Below, piece by piece: positions 16,881 through 24,681 of a stretch of DNA of 49,018 nt. The stretch is from Gammaproteobacteria bacterium (GTDB lineage: Bacteria; Pseudomonadota; Gammaproteobacteria; SZUA-152), in contig JAADGF010000015.1 of NCBI GenBank assembly GCA_013152545.1, positions 1 through 49,018 of the forward strand, given 5' to 3'. A program made the translations under genes and the position numbers. Positions within the stretch are counted from its first letter, which is position 1, and the number at the start of each line of letters is the position of its first letter. The notes under the pieces were generated by a model. That model was not told where the DNA came from, did no database searches, and worked only from the letters and a program-made list of their open reading frames with translations.

Positions 16881-17378
16881 AATGCCATTATACGCCACCT
16901 GGGAATGTATGGGCAGTGGTGGGTAATGACAGGGGTAGGGGGTCAGCCCAGGCGGAACGGTGTTTTGCTTTGATCAATTCAGCTAAAAAACAAACAAACA
17001 ATATTGTAATGGCTTAATGATTATTCGAAAACGGTTGATTCGTTCTCAAAAATGCTTTTTTAGTGCAATAAGTGTTATTTGTGTGATGATATTCATGATC
17101 GATAAAAAATTGTCAAGAAAGTCTATGGTTTTGAATAAAAAAGATTTTCTTGATGTTCTGTGAGTTTAGAAAATAGACAGTAAAGCACTCCCCGACACGG
17201 CACAATTACCGAGTAGGGACAACTGATGTGTTAGGATTATGCATGGTGTTACGGTGTCGTCCACAATACAGGTTGGGTGATAAAGTGGTGCCTGAATGGT
17301 AATCGATTGAAATTTCAATCTATTTTTAACAGTAACGTATCTAATTATTAAGCTTAAGGCATAAGAGGAGTCTGTGTG
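16881..17378. other. Intergenic region with divergent promoters
   Basis: About 0.5 kb between divergent genes with no coding frame recognised. TCAAGAAA at 17113-17120 and its complement at 17156-17163 form an inverted repeat. A perfect 16-bp palindrome lies at 17305-17320. AGAGGAG lies eight bases before ATG 17379. Confidence 0.5.
17305..17320. promoter_or_regulatory. Perfect 16-bp palindrome, operator-like
   Basis: GATTGAAATTTCAATC is a perfect dyad 59 bases before the hydrolase start. Its size suits a dimeric regulator; it is followed by TATTTTT, so a weak terminator is the alternative. The regulator is unknown. Confidence 0.4.
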
Positions 17379-18089
17379 ATGAGCGATGAAATTGTTTCGA
17401 CGTCAATAGAACCATTTTCAATAGAAGTAATGGAACTCGGGCCTATGGATAATTTTATATATTTAATTTACGACCATGGCTCGGGACGGGTTGCTGTTGT
17501 GGATCCGGCTTGGGAGGTGGATAAAATACTGTCACGCATTAATCAAAAAAACGTGAAAATTACCGATATTCTACTGACCCATAGTCATCACGACCACATT
17601 AACGGTGTTGACGAAGTGTTAAATCATTTTGATGCCAAAGTGCACTTGCTGAAGGCGGAGGCTCAGTTCTGGGGGCAGGCCAAGGAGGCGTCTTTGCTTC
17701 ATTATGGGGGTGATTGCATTAAATTAGGCGACACAGAAATCGAGGTATTGCATACACCAGGGCATACTCCGGGTTCGGCCTGTTACCACATTGGTGACCA
17801 TTTAATTGCGGGTGATACGCTGTTTGTGTTTGGTTGCGGACGCTGTGATTTAGCCGGTGGGGATGCCAATCAAATGTTTGCGACTTTGCGCCGTATTAAG
17901 GATGAACTACCGACGCGGACGGTATTGTATCCCGGGCATAACTATGCGGTAAAAAGCACATCGACTATTGAGGAGCAGATTGAAGGCAATCCTTTTATGA
18001 ATTTTACCGAGGTTGAAAAATTTGTTCATTACCGTATGCACGAACATGATAAAATACGCCACTCACCGTATCAAGCCATACTAAGGTAA
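17379..18089 (+). CDS. Metallo-beta-lactamase-fold hydrolase (glyoxalase II-like)
   Basis: 236 residues. The metal-binding motif THSHHDH is at residues 67-73, followed by HTPGHTPGSACY, the GDTLFVFGCGRCDLAGGD segment and YPGHNY. All are typical of the glyoxalase II/persulfide-dioxygenase branch of the MBL fold. The GCGRCD stretch and the final short helical region fit a thioester or persulfide hydrolase, but the exact substrate is not settled. ATG 17379 has AGAGGAG eight bases upstream; the preceding in-frame GTG 17376 is less likely. An ABC exporter starts 101 bases downstream on the same strand. Confidence 0.85.
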   Translation: MSDEIVSTSIEPFSIEVMELGPMDNFIYLIYDHGSGRVAVVDPAWEVDKILSRINQKNVKITDILLTHSHHDHINGVDEVLNHFDAKVHLLKAEAQFWGQAKEASLLHYGGDCIKLGDTEIEVLHTPGHTPGSACYHIGDHLIAGDTLFVFGCGRCDLAGGDANQMFATLRRIKDELPTRTVLYPGHNYAVKSTSTIEEQIEGNPFMNFTEVEKFVHYRMHEHDKIRHSPYQAILR

Positions 18090-18190
18090 TCACCGCACTC
18101 AAGTTGGTAGGTCGATGGTGTCTGTTGTGTCGCACTACTATCTCGCACATAAAATATGTACTAATCGAAATCAGGAAATTAAAGACAGCA

Positions 18191-19153
18191 ATGACAGTTG
18201 CATTATCAATAAAACAACTTAAAAAAACCTACCGCAATGGCGTCGAGGCGCTAAAAGGCATTGACCTTGATGTTGACGAAGGAGATTTTTTTGCGTTATT
18301 GGGGCCAAATGGTGCGGGTAAGTCCACCGTTATTGGCATTGTTGCGTCGTTGGTCAATAAGACCAGTGGTAAAGTGCTGATTCATAATACCGATACCGAC
18401 AAAGCATTATCCAAAGCAAAAAGCTATATTGGCCTGGTGCCGCAGGAGTTCAATTTTAATGTTTTTGAACCCGTGGAAGAAATCATCTGGAACCAAGCAG
18501 GGTATTACGGCATTGACCGTAAAATCGCGAAACAGCGTACCGAGCGTTGTTTGAAGCAATTGGGTTTGTGGGGCAAACGGCGAGATGCGGCGGGTGTTTT
18601 ATCCGGTGGCATGAAACGTCGTTTGATGATTGCCAGGGCATTGGTACACGAGCCGAAACTACTGATTTTAGATGAACCCACAGCGGGGGTGGATCTTGAA
18701 ATCAGGCATTCCATGTGGGGGTTCTTACGCGATATTAATGCCAATGGTACAACTATTATCCTAACCACTCATTATTTGGAGGAGGCGGAAAACTTATGCC
18801 GTAATATAGCCATTATTGATCACGGTGAGTTGGTGGAAAACACGTCTATGAAAGCACTGTTACAACAGTTGCATTTTGATACATTTGTGTTGGATTTAGG
18901 TACAACAATCAATAAATTGCCAGACACGCCAGGTTTTGCAACAACATTGGTGGATGCAACCACTATTGAGGTAGAAGTGGCACAACGTCAAAAAATTAAT
19001 AAATTATTTGAAATTCTTAGTGAAAATCATATCGATGTATTGAGCATGCGCAATAAGACCAATCGCTTGGAGCAGTTGTTTATGCGCTTGGTTAGTTCAA
19101 GCCGCCGTGAGGAAATGCAAAACGAAAATAGGGTGGCCCATGACGCTGCATGA
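18191..19153 (+). CDS. ABC-2 type exporter ATP-binding protein (YadG-like)
   Basis: 320 residues. Walker A GPNGAGKST is at residues 38-46, the Q-loop is in VPQEFNF, and the signature is LSGGMKRRLMIARAL. Walker B LLILDEPTAGVDLE and the switch His in TTHYLEEAE are all intact. The arrangement matches the YadG type of ABC-2 exporters. The C-terminal 90 residues form the regulatory domain common to this group. ATG 18191 is preferred; frames opening at 18104 lack similarity. The stop overlaps the permease start by 14 bases, so the two are translationally coupled. Confidence 0.92.
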   Translation: MTVALSIKQLKKTYRNGVEALKGIDLDVDEGDFFALLGPNGAGKSTVIGIVASLVNKTSGKVLIHNTDTDKALSKAKSYIGLVPQEFNFNVFEPVEEIIWNQAGYYGIDRKIAKQRTERCLKQLGLWGKRRDAAGVLSGGMKRRLMIARALVHEPKLLILDEPTAGVDLEIRHSMWGFLRDINANGTTIILTTHYLEEAENLCRNIAIIDHGELVENTSMKALLQQLHFDTFVLDLGTTINKLPDTPGFATTLVDATTIEVEVAQRQKINKLFEILSENHIDVLSMRNKTNRLEQLFMRLVSSSRREEMQNENRVAHDAA

Positions 19154-19913
19154 GAACGTGATTGCGTATTACACCATTTTGATCAAAGAGATTCGCCGTT
19201 TTTCTCGTATTTGGATTCAAACCATTCTGCCGGCTATGGTGACAACGGCATTGTATTTTATTATTTTTGGTAATTTAATCGGGAAGCAAATCGGCGACAT
19301 GGAGGGGTTTACATACCTGGATTACATTGTGCCGGGCCTGATACTCATGTCCATTATTACGAATTCTTATGCCAATGTGGTGTCGTCGTTCTATAGTGCT
19401 AAATTTCAACGTAACATTGAAGAAATGCTAATTTCTCCTACACCCAATTATGTCATTTTATTGGGGTTTGTCAGCGGTGGTGTGGCTCGTGGTATGGCGG
19501 TAGGGCTGGCTGTGACGATTGTGGCTGCTTTTTTCAGTAACATCGAGTTTAATCATTTTTTTATTGTTGTTTCTATCGCGTTTTTAACCGCCATATTGTT
19601 TTCATTGGCAGGGTTTATTAATGGTGTTTTTGCAAAAAGTTTTGATGATATCTCTATAGTACCAACGTTTATATTAGCGCCGCTTACTTATTTAGGGGGT
19701 ATCTTTTATAGTATTTCGGTACTGCCTGAATTCTGGCAAACAGCGTCGCTGGCAAATCCAATACTTTATATGGTCAGCGCGTTTCGTTATGGGGTGTTGG
19801 GTGCTTCTGATATTAATGTTTGGGTATCGTATAGCATTATTATTGGTTTTATTATTGCGTTGTTTGGCTTCAGCCTTTATTTACTGGAAAAGGGGCATGG
19901 AATCAGGAGCTGA
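19140..19913 (+). CDS. ABC-2 type exporter permease (YadH-like)
   Basis: 257 residues with about six membrane segments: ILPAMVTTALYFIIFG, YIVPGLILMSIITNSYANV, GMAVGLAVTIVAAFF, FIVVSIAFLTAILFSLAGF, the PTFILAPLTYLGGIFYS region and a final SIIIGFIIALFGFSLYLL. The EMLISPTPNY loop and the LTYLGGIFYS motif are hallmarks of the YadH/ABC-2 family. It forms the inner-membrane channel with the ATPase encoded just upstream; the cargo is unknown. ATG 19140 lies inside the ATPase gene, and the TGA overlaps a downstream ATG at 19913. Confidence 0.92.
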   Translation: MTLHENVIAYYTILIKEIRRFSRIWIQTILPAMVTTALYFIIFGNLIGKQIGDMEGFTYLDYIVPGLILMSIITNSYANVVSSFYSAKFQRNIEEMLISPTPNYVILLGFVSGGVARGMAVGLAVTIVAAFFSNIEFNHFFIVVSIAFLTAILFSLAGFINGVFAKSFDDISIVPTFILAPLTYLGGIFYSISVLPEFWQTASLANPILYMVSAFRYGVLGASDINVWVSYSIIIGFIIALFGFSLYLLEKGHGIRS

Positions 19914-19927
19914 TGGAGAAGGGTGTT

Positions 19928-20962
19928 ATGACCTCGATGACAAGGTGGCTTTTCGTCGTGACAATTTTGTTTGCCTTGTTGTCGGCGTGTAGCTTGCGTG
20001 AGAGCTCGGTTAATACACTGGATCAGCTTCAACTTTCTGTTGTTTTTCAAGCGGCTAAGCGACAGTTATTAACGGACACACGCCAACGTTTGTTGAAGTG
20101 GTATGATAATACCGATCGTGTTTATTATGGTTTGAAAGGGCCGGTAAAGACGCTGATTATCGGTACTGCAAGCGAGGCAAGCCAAGATACGTCAACGCAA
20201 CGGCAGCTGGATTTTCGGCGGGATGGACGTGTTCAGCGCGAAAAATACTCTGATGGCAATAGCGAATTTGTGTTGCTATATCAGTATTCCGGCGCGGGAG
20301 TGCTTCAAGAGTATGAATGGCATGTCAATAATGAAAAGCAAGGCCGTATAGTGTTCGAATATTACCCTGATGGTAAGCTAAAAAATATTCAACAGCAGGG
20401 GTATAGCCGCAGTGATGTCTCCAATCTTCAGTTTTCTTACCAGTTGACCGGCACGGGTTGGTTCGAAATTTCGAAACCGCGTGAAGCGGTTGATTTGCCT
20501 GGTTATGCGCAATACCTCTCGGATGAAACCCTGGTGTGGAGCAATAAACGCAGTATTAATAATGACTTGGGAGCGCTATATTACCTTTATCCACATGATA
20601 AAGTGATCTCTTCGTCTGTTCGTTATGCTTACACCGATGCCATGGTAGGGGTTGGGGGTTACCGCTACGCGCATTATCTCAATGGGCAATTACAGAGCAT
20701 TAAAAGCTTTAGTGGTCATAATAATACGTTGTTTCATACCACTGATTATCGGTATAACGAAATAGGTTTATTGGTATCTGAAATTAAACGTGTTACTGGC
20801 TCCAGTTTATTCAATTCAGCCATTAACGAGGAGGTGGAATACGGGTATGACACCATTGATGAATACGGTAACTGGCTGCGAAGGCAGCGGCGCTACAGCA
20901 ATAATGGAAGCCAATCAAAACTGGTCTACCAGGTCCGGTCGTTGCGGTATTATTCTGACTAA
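19928..20962 (+). CDS. Lipoprotein in the ABC exporter operon
   Basis: About 344 residues. The signal peptide WLFVVTILFALLSAC ends in a lipobox with LSAC and the acceptor Cys near residue 20. The body is rich in Tyr and short beta-strands with YD-repeat-like phrases (LDFRRDGRVQREKYSDG, FEYYPDGKLKNI, YRYNEIGLLVSEI, YGYDTIDEYGNW), suggesting a beta-rich secreted protein related in style to YD/RHS-repeat sequences. I do not recognise a named family. ATG 19928 is preferred because GAGAAGGG lies just upstream; ATG 19913 overlaps the permease stop. Placement suggests the exporter and lipoprotein act together, which is inference. Confidence 0.7.
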   Translation: MTSMTRWLFVVTILFALLSACSLRESSVNTLDQLQLSVVFQAAKRQLLTDTRQRLLKWYDNTDRVYYGLKGPVKTLIIGTASEASQDTSTQRQLDFRRDGRVQREKYSDGNSEFVLLYQYSGAGVLQEYEWHVNNEKQGRIVFEYYPDGKLKNIQQQGYSRSDVSNLQFSYQLTGTGWFEISKPREAVDLPGYAQYLSDETLVWSNKRSINNDLGALYYLYPHDKVISSSVRYAYTDAMVGVGGYRYAHYLNGQLQSIKSFSGHNNTLFHTTDYRYNEIGLLVSEIKRVTGSSLFNSAINEEVEYGYDTIDEYGNWLRRQRRYSNNGSQSKLVYQVRSLRYYSD

Positions 20963-21133
20963 AGGGTGTTCTCGCTGAGTAGCACGGCGTTATTGGCAGG
21001 ATCTTTCTTCTAGACATTAACGTCAGGAGTGGGGGCTATTTTTCGTTTTTTGTCGCCGACGGTCTATTAAAAATCACCCCAAAAAAAATTCGCGCTATCG
21101 TTATTCTCGTTGCAGCTTAATTTTTATGTTCGG

Positions 21134-21481
21134 TTAAATTGTTATGTCAATGCCGCGTGTTTTACTGTTGACGTTTTTAATGGTGTTTTTTAAATCGAAT
21201 TTTTCCTTGCGACGATTACCGCGTCGCCGTTCTCGATGGTTGCGTGTGTCGAGGAATACGGGGTTGCGTTGTTGACGCCGGTCTAGCTGACGTCGATCCT
21301 CTTCTTTTCGTCGCTCGGTCTTACGTTTAAACGGAGAGGGGTGCGTTGCTTGCCGGGTATTCGAGTTAACAGTATTGCCAGGGGCACTTTGGGTAAGGGG
21401 TGGGATAGCTGTATGTCGGTTATTGACACGTTTTAGATCCTGAACGGCGATATCATCATGTGGTAAATGAATTGTACTCAT
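21134..21481 (-). CDS. Small basic hypothetical protein
   Basis: 115 residues, very rich in Arg and Lys. The middle part reads RRKEEDRRQLDRRQQRNPVF then LDTRNHRERRRGNRRKE, a style I recall in small proteobacterial proteins of unknown role. There is no signal peptide or membrane segment. Strong charge suggests nucleic-acid or membrane-surface binding, but this is a guess. Only a weak GAAAG precedes the ATG. Confidence 0.55.
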   Translation of the reverse strand: MSTIHLPHDDIAVQDLKRVNNRHTAIPPLTQSAPGNTVNSNTRQATHPSPFKRKTERRKEEDRRQLDRRQQRNPVFLDTRNHRERRRGNRRKEKFDLKNTIKNVNSKTRGIDITI

Positions 21482-21538
21482 AACGCTTTCACTGTAGAAC
21501 TTTACGAATATCCATAGGTTAAATTTAGCATGTTATCG

Positions 21539-21712
21539 TTATTTTTCCAGCTTTTCGTCGTAAATATCCAGAGCGATTAAGCTTTTGGCTTTATAGCCGT
21601 CGCGTAATGAACCACAAACCCGGTACATCGCGCGGCTAGTCTGAGTGGACAGCCTGTATCGCTGTTCATATGTTTGATTTGCAGGAAATATTTTGCCATA
21701 CAGGTTTATCAT
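21539..21712 (-). CDS. Possible small hypothetical protein
   Basis: A 57-residue frame (MINLYGKIFPANQTYEQ... ending DIYDEKLEK) lying 57 bases upstream of the small basic gene on the same strand and head-to-head with the MopE-type gene. It reads like protein, but it has no clear ribosome-binding site and no family. An upstream ATG at 21793 would overlap the MopE-type gene and is rejected. Confidence 0.25.
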   Translation of the reverse strand: MINLYGKIFPANQTYEQRYRLSTQTSRAMYRVCGSLRDGYKAKSLIALDIYDEKLEK

Positions 21713-21734
21713 AGAGGGACAGGGGGTTGTTTTT

Positions 21735-22523
21735 ATGGGGTTGCGTATGATGTTGCGTTGTTCTTGTTTGGCATTATGGAGTTTCAGTGGCATTGTGGGT
21801 GCAGACTCAGGGTCCTTCGGAAAAGTAAAAGGGACTGTTAATTTTTGTTCGCAAGGCGGGCTTGCCGGTATGCAAGTCTATGTGCCGGGTCGGCAACTTA
21901 TTGTTATCACAGCAGATGATGGTCGGTTTTTATTTGAATTTATACCTGAGGGTGAGTATCGACTGAATTATGTATATCGGAGTAAATTACTGAACAGTCA
22001 TGCTGGCGTTAAGGTATACAACGGCCGCGAGAATGACCTCGGAGAGATAGCATTTTGTGATACGGCAATAGTGGTTGATGCAACGCGGTTACAAAACCCG
22101 GGTTTATCGTCCCTGCCCAATGGTGCACCAATGGCAAGGCATGAGGTTGCGCGCAGCAATGAATGCAACACAGCCCTGGCGTCGATTAACTGTATTGATG
22201 CTGATAATGATGGTGTGGTGGCAGGGATTGACTGTGAGGATAACAATGCACTTCAACGTCCGGGGTTGGTTGAAAGCTGTGATGGTCTCGACAACAATTG
22301 TAACGGCGTCGTTGATGAAATGCCGTCGATCACAATTCGTAACGGTGTTGGCTCATGTGTTCGGGGCAGTGTTGTCGTGAAATCGTGTGTCGTGGGTTAT
22401 GCTGATTGTGATAAAGACCCCTCGAACGGATGTGAAGTGGATACCATGAATGATATCAATCACTGTGGGGCCTGTGGTAATGAGTGCTCATCGATGGATT
22501 TGTGTCGGTTAGGTTCCTGCTAG
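21735..22523 (+). CDS. Secreted MopE-type metal-binding-motif protein
   Basis: 262 residues. A signal peptide (MLRCSCLALWSFSGIVGA) leads to a carboxypeptidase-regulatory-like beta domain (about residues 27-110: GTVNFCSQGGLAGMQVYVPG, TADDGRFLFEFIPEGEYRL). Then comes a calcium-style DADNDGV segment and the MopE-type signature CDGLDNNCNGVVDE near residues 190-205. The C-terminus is Cys-rich, with SNGCEVDTMNDINHCGACGN. This layout occurs in exported proteins related to the MopE copper-binding family; metal binding here is inference. ATG 21735 fits the signal peptide best. It is followed by a structured intergenic region and mgtC. Confidence 0.75.
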   Translation: MGLRMMLRCSCLALWSFSGIVGADSGSFGKVKGTVNFCSQGGLAGMQVYVPGRQLIVITADDGRFLFEFIPEGEYRLNYVYRSKLLNSHAGVKVYNGRENDLGEIAFCDTAIVVDATRLQNPGLSSLPNGAPMARHEVARSNECNTALASINCIDADNDGVVAGIDCEDNNALQRPGLVESCDGLDNNCNGVVDEMPSITIRNGVGSCVRGSVVVKSCVVGYADCDKDPSNGCEVDTMNDINHCGACGNECSSMDLCRLGSC

Positions 22524-22555
22524 GGGGTGTTAACAATCCTTTTGACAGTCCTGCC

Positions 22556-22649
22556 GATGCTCATTTTTTATCCATCAAGGCGGTGCGAGTGTGGTGTGGT
22601 TGCTCCACAGTAAGTGAGCGACAACGCCGAGGGATGAAAAATGAGCATC
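22556..22649. repeat. Long structured inverted repeat upstream of mgtC
   Basis: GATGCTCATTTTTTATCC (22556-22573) pairs with GGATGAAAAATGAGCATC (22632-22649), one mismatch. The interior contains a second hairpin, TGTGG...CCACA, around 22590-22607, giving a 94-base branched fold. It could be an RNA structure at the end of the MopE-type transcript, a short palindromic element, or an mgtC leader. The rest of 22524-22846 shows nothing further. Confidence 0.6.
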
Positions 22650-22846
22650 CTAAATCAGCTACCAGTATAGAGCAACGGTTTTTGTGTCCTGATATAGATG
22701 CATGTTTCTTGCATAGCTAAAATGGCGTTTTCGCAGTCGGCTTTCTATTCTCGGACAGGCTCCTAGGGTGGTGGGAAGCTAAGGGGGCGTAACGTTAGTT
22801 GCAATCCTATTTTTGCTTGGAAAGATACAATATGATTGGTTGAAAA

Positions 22847-23536
22847 ATGGACGATTTTACCGTGGTTAGCCTGCGTTTGTTAATGTCGTTGTTAGCTGGA
22901 AGTATTATCGGTTTTGAACGTGCCTATAATGGTCGCCCGGCAGGTCTGCGTACCCATACGTTGGTCTGCATGTCTTCCAGCTTGCTCATGTTATTGACAG
23001 TCTATCAGTGGGATCTTCTGGTGGGGGTGCCCATTGATACCATACGGGTGGACCCCACTCGTATGGCGCAAGGCGTGATGACAGGCATTGGATTTCTGGG
23101 TGCTGGCGTCATTATGAAAGAGAAATTTTGTGTTCGTGGTTTGACCACTGCGGCTTCTATTTGGATGACGGCCTCCATTGGTATCATTGTGGGCATGGGG
23201 TTTTTCTTGGCGGGGATGTTAGCAACAGTGCTGACACTGGTGATTCTAAGTGTGTTTGGTTGGATTGAAAAACGTATGCCGGTGCGTCGTTATAGCCGAC
23301 TGATTGTACGCTTCAAAACGCGTACGGTAATGAAGCGCACTGAAATTGACGAAATTATTAATCGATTTGCGATTAGAGCATCAAACCCTAGTTACCAACT
23401 GGAGGGTAAGGGGCGTTATTTGGAATACCGTATGACGATTTTTACTAATCATGCTGATAACTTCCAAAAATTAGCCCATTGTTTATCGACCATGGATGAT
23501 ATCCACGAGTTCACCATCATGCCCACGGGCGAATAG
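22847..23536 (+). CDS. MgtC/SapB family inner-membrane protein
   Basis: 229 residues. The N-terminal domain has about four to five membrane helices and the family signatures GSIIGFERAYNGRPAGLRTH, QGVMTGIGFLGAGVIMKE and GLTTAASIWMTASIGIIVG. A cytoplasmic ACT-like domain follows from about residue 145. In pathogens MgtC limits F-type ATPase activity and supports growth at low Mg2+; environmental homologues are common, so the role here is open. The gene follows a structured leader-like region and ends 20 bases into a converging remnant. Confidence 0.9.
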   Translation: MDDFTVVSLRLLMSLLAGSIIGFERAYNGRPAGLRTHTLVCMSSSLLMLLTVYQWDLLVGVPIDTIRVDPTRMAQGVMTGIGFLGAGVIMKEKFCVRGLTTAASIWMTASIGIIVGMGFFLAGMLATVLTLVILSVFGWIEKRMPVRRYSRLIVRFKTRTVMKRTEIDEIINRFAIRASNPSYQLEGKGRYLEYRMTIFTNHADNFQKLAHCLSTMDDIHEFTIMPTGE

Positions 23537-23704
23537 GCTTAAACTTAAGCGGATCGCTGGGGTTTACTGTTTTGTTATGCTCATCGCGAAGTAGGCTTTC
23601 TCGAAAAATATCGCGCATATCCTGTTTTCTAATAACGTCTTCATCGGTATGTTTTTCCGGAAAGCCTACTGCAATGACGGCAGTATCAATCAGAAAGTCA
23701 CCCC
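23517..23704 (-). pseudogene. 3' remnant of an unknown gene downstream of the small periplasmic gene
   Basis: An open frame without a start codon until an internal ATG runs to a stop at 23517-23519. It reads LIDTAVIAVGFPEKHTDEDV and later RKQDMRDIFRESLLRDEHN, ending LKFKPIRPWA. The AVIAVGFPEKHTDED segment faintly recalls the C-terminus of nitroreductase-fold proteins, but I would not assign it. It overlaps the end of the periplasmic-protein gene in another frame and the mgtC end by 20 bases. Likely the tail of a deleted gene. Confidence 0.4.
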
Positions 23705-23986
23705 TACTGCTTTTAATACTGTATCGTCGTTATTTTCCTCATAATTAACCATGATGCTGCCTTTGGCACCTTTTAATTCTTCGATAATTTCGTTGTTTGC
23801 CACGAACGTAATTGCGTTGCGCGATTGGGCATCAACAATCGTAAATGTTTTATTGGCCGCATCGATGGATTGGACGGTGCCGATATGGGCGCTGGGTCCA
23901 GCAGCATCGCATGTCCATGCCGCCATTGGAGCCAGCAATAAACTCGCTAATATACTTGCGTTTAATGTCTTTTTCAGTATCATCAT
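23690..23986 (-). CDS. Small periplasmic protein, OB-fold-like
   Basis: 98 residues. A signal peptide (KKTLNASILASLLLAPMAAWT) precedes a compact domain: IGTVQSIDAANKTFTIVD, NAITFVANNEIIEELKGAKG, IMVNYEENNDDTVLKAVGVTF. The GTV.SID...TI.D pattern with a later LKGAKG turn is seen in small OB-fold periplasmic proteins (CusF/DUF1344-like shape), but no metal-binding His or Met pair is obvious. ATG 23986 is chosen because GGAGGT lies just upstream; the 23998 start would include this ribosome-binding site. Confidence 0.65.
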   Translation of the reverse strand: MMILKKTLNASILASLLLAPMAAWTCDAAGPSAHIGTVQSIDAANKTFTIVDAQSRNAITFVANNEIIEELKGAKGSIMVNYEENNDDTVLKAVGVTF

Positions 23987-24124
23987 AATTACCTCCATAT
24001 TCGATTATTTAAGCTGTCATTAATGCATTGTTAATGGACAACTCTGTTAACGTGATCTTGTTTGAGTTCGATAATATCACTTTGACAGAGCCTATAGGCA
24101 ATATTGAAGTATGTTTTATTCTAA

Positions 24125-24138
24125 ACCAACTAGTTGGT
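24125..24138. promoter_or_regulatory. Perfect 14-bp palindrome, operator-like
   Basis: ACCAACTAGTTGGT is a perfect dyad four bases before an ATG that opens a now broken gene. Such dyads are typical of TetR-family operators. A TTGACA box lies upstream at 24082-24087. No regulator gene is nearby. Confidence 0.45.
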
Positions 24139-24142
24139 CGAC

Positions 24143-24681
24143 ATGAATGTAAGTAAGCGGTCAAAAGTTTTTTAACAAATTATTAGTCCGTTATTGCCCG
24201 AAGAGATTCAAACCCTAGAAAAATACATGAAAATCACCCATGTCACGCCCCTCGAAGCAGGGCTCATGCTCATCGGTGTTCGGAGTTTTTATTCAGTAAA
24301 CTCATTTAGCACGTTGAACCTAAATTACTCCGTTGAATCGTCGCGAGAGCGACTAGGGTGCTGAAGGTAAAAGACTTATTGGGATTGTTTGGACGACAGC
24401 GTATCACCCATACGGTGAGTTCAGAAAATCCCAATAAGTCTTTTAGGTTCTGTGCTATAGACGTTCGCAGTAGATTCAACGGAGTAATTTAGGTTGATAG
24501 GAAGCTATCGCCGCGCAGGAGCAACAATCAAAAAATCAAAGGCAAAGTTGCCACAGAAATCGTGAAGCAGCTGGATGTAAAAAACGAAAATCGCTCGACC
24601 TATGATGGCGTGTCAAAAAGCATAAAACGAAAATTTAATATCCAGAAAAGTGGTACGCTACAGCAATTGCCCAACAATTAA
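24143..24681 (+). pseudogene. Dead gene split by a 179-bp element and an early stop
   Basis: Reading from ATG 24143 gives MNVSKRSKVF, a TAA at 24173-24175, then in the same frame QIISPLLPEEIQTLEKYMK and THVTPLEAGLMLIGVRSFYS up to 24316. A hairpin element fills 24317-24495. From 24496 the frame is open again (DRKLSPRRSNNQKIKGKV, ATEIVKQLDVKN, ENRSTYDGVSKSIKRKFNIQ, ending QQLPNN) to TAA 24679-24681. Deleting the element joins both parts exactly on a codon boundary, giving one frame of about 118 codons apart from the early stop. I do not recognise the protein. Its end overlaps the convergent moeB stop by three to four bases. Confidence 0.7.
24317..24495. mobile_element. MITE-like hairpin element with perfect 23-bp terminal inverted repeats
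   Basis: The ends (AACCTAAATTACTCCG... and its complement) are perfect inverted repeats of 23 bases at 24317-24339 and 24473-24495. A second perfect inverted repeat of 19 bases (TAAAAGACTTATTGGGATT and its complement) lies inside, and the rest of the arms pair imperfectly. The 179-bp unit can fold into one long hairpin. It has no coding capacity, so it would have been moved by a transposase elsewhere. No target duplication is apparent: the flanks are ...ACGTTG and GATAGG.... Confidence 0.75.

Noticed and set aside
22484-22720. A 78-codon frame overlapping the end of the MopE-type gene and the structured repeat.
   Set aside because: It is made largely of the inverted-repeat DNA and has no protein-like pattern.
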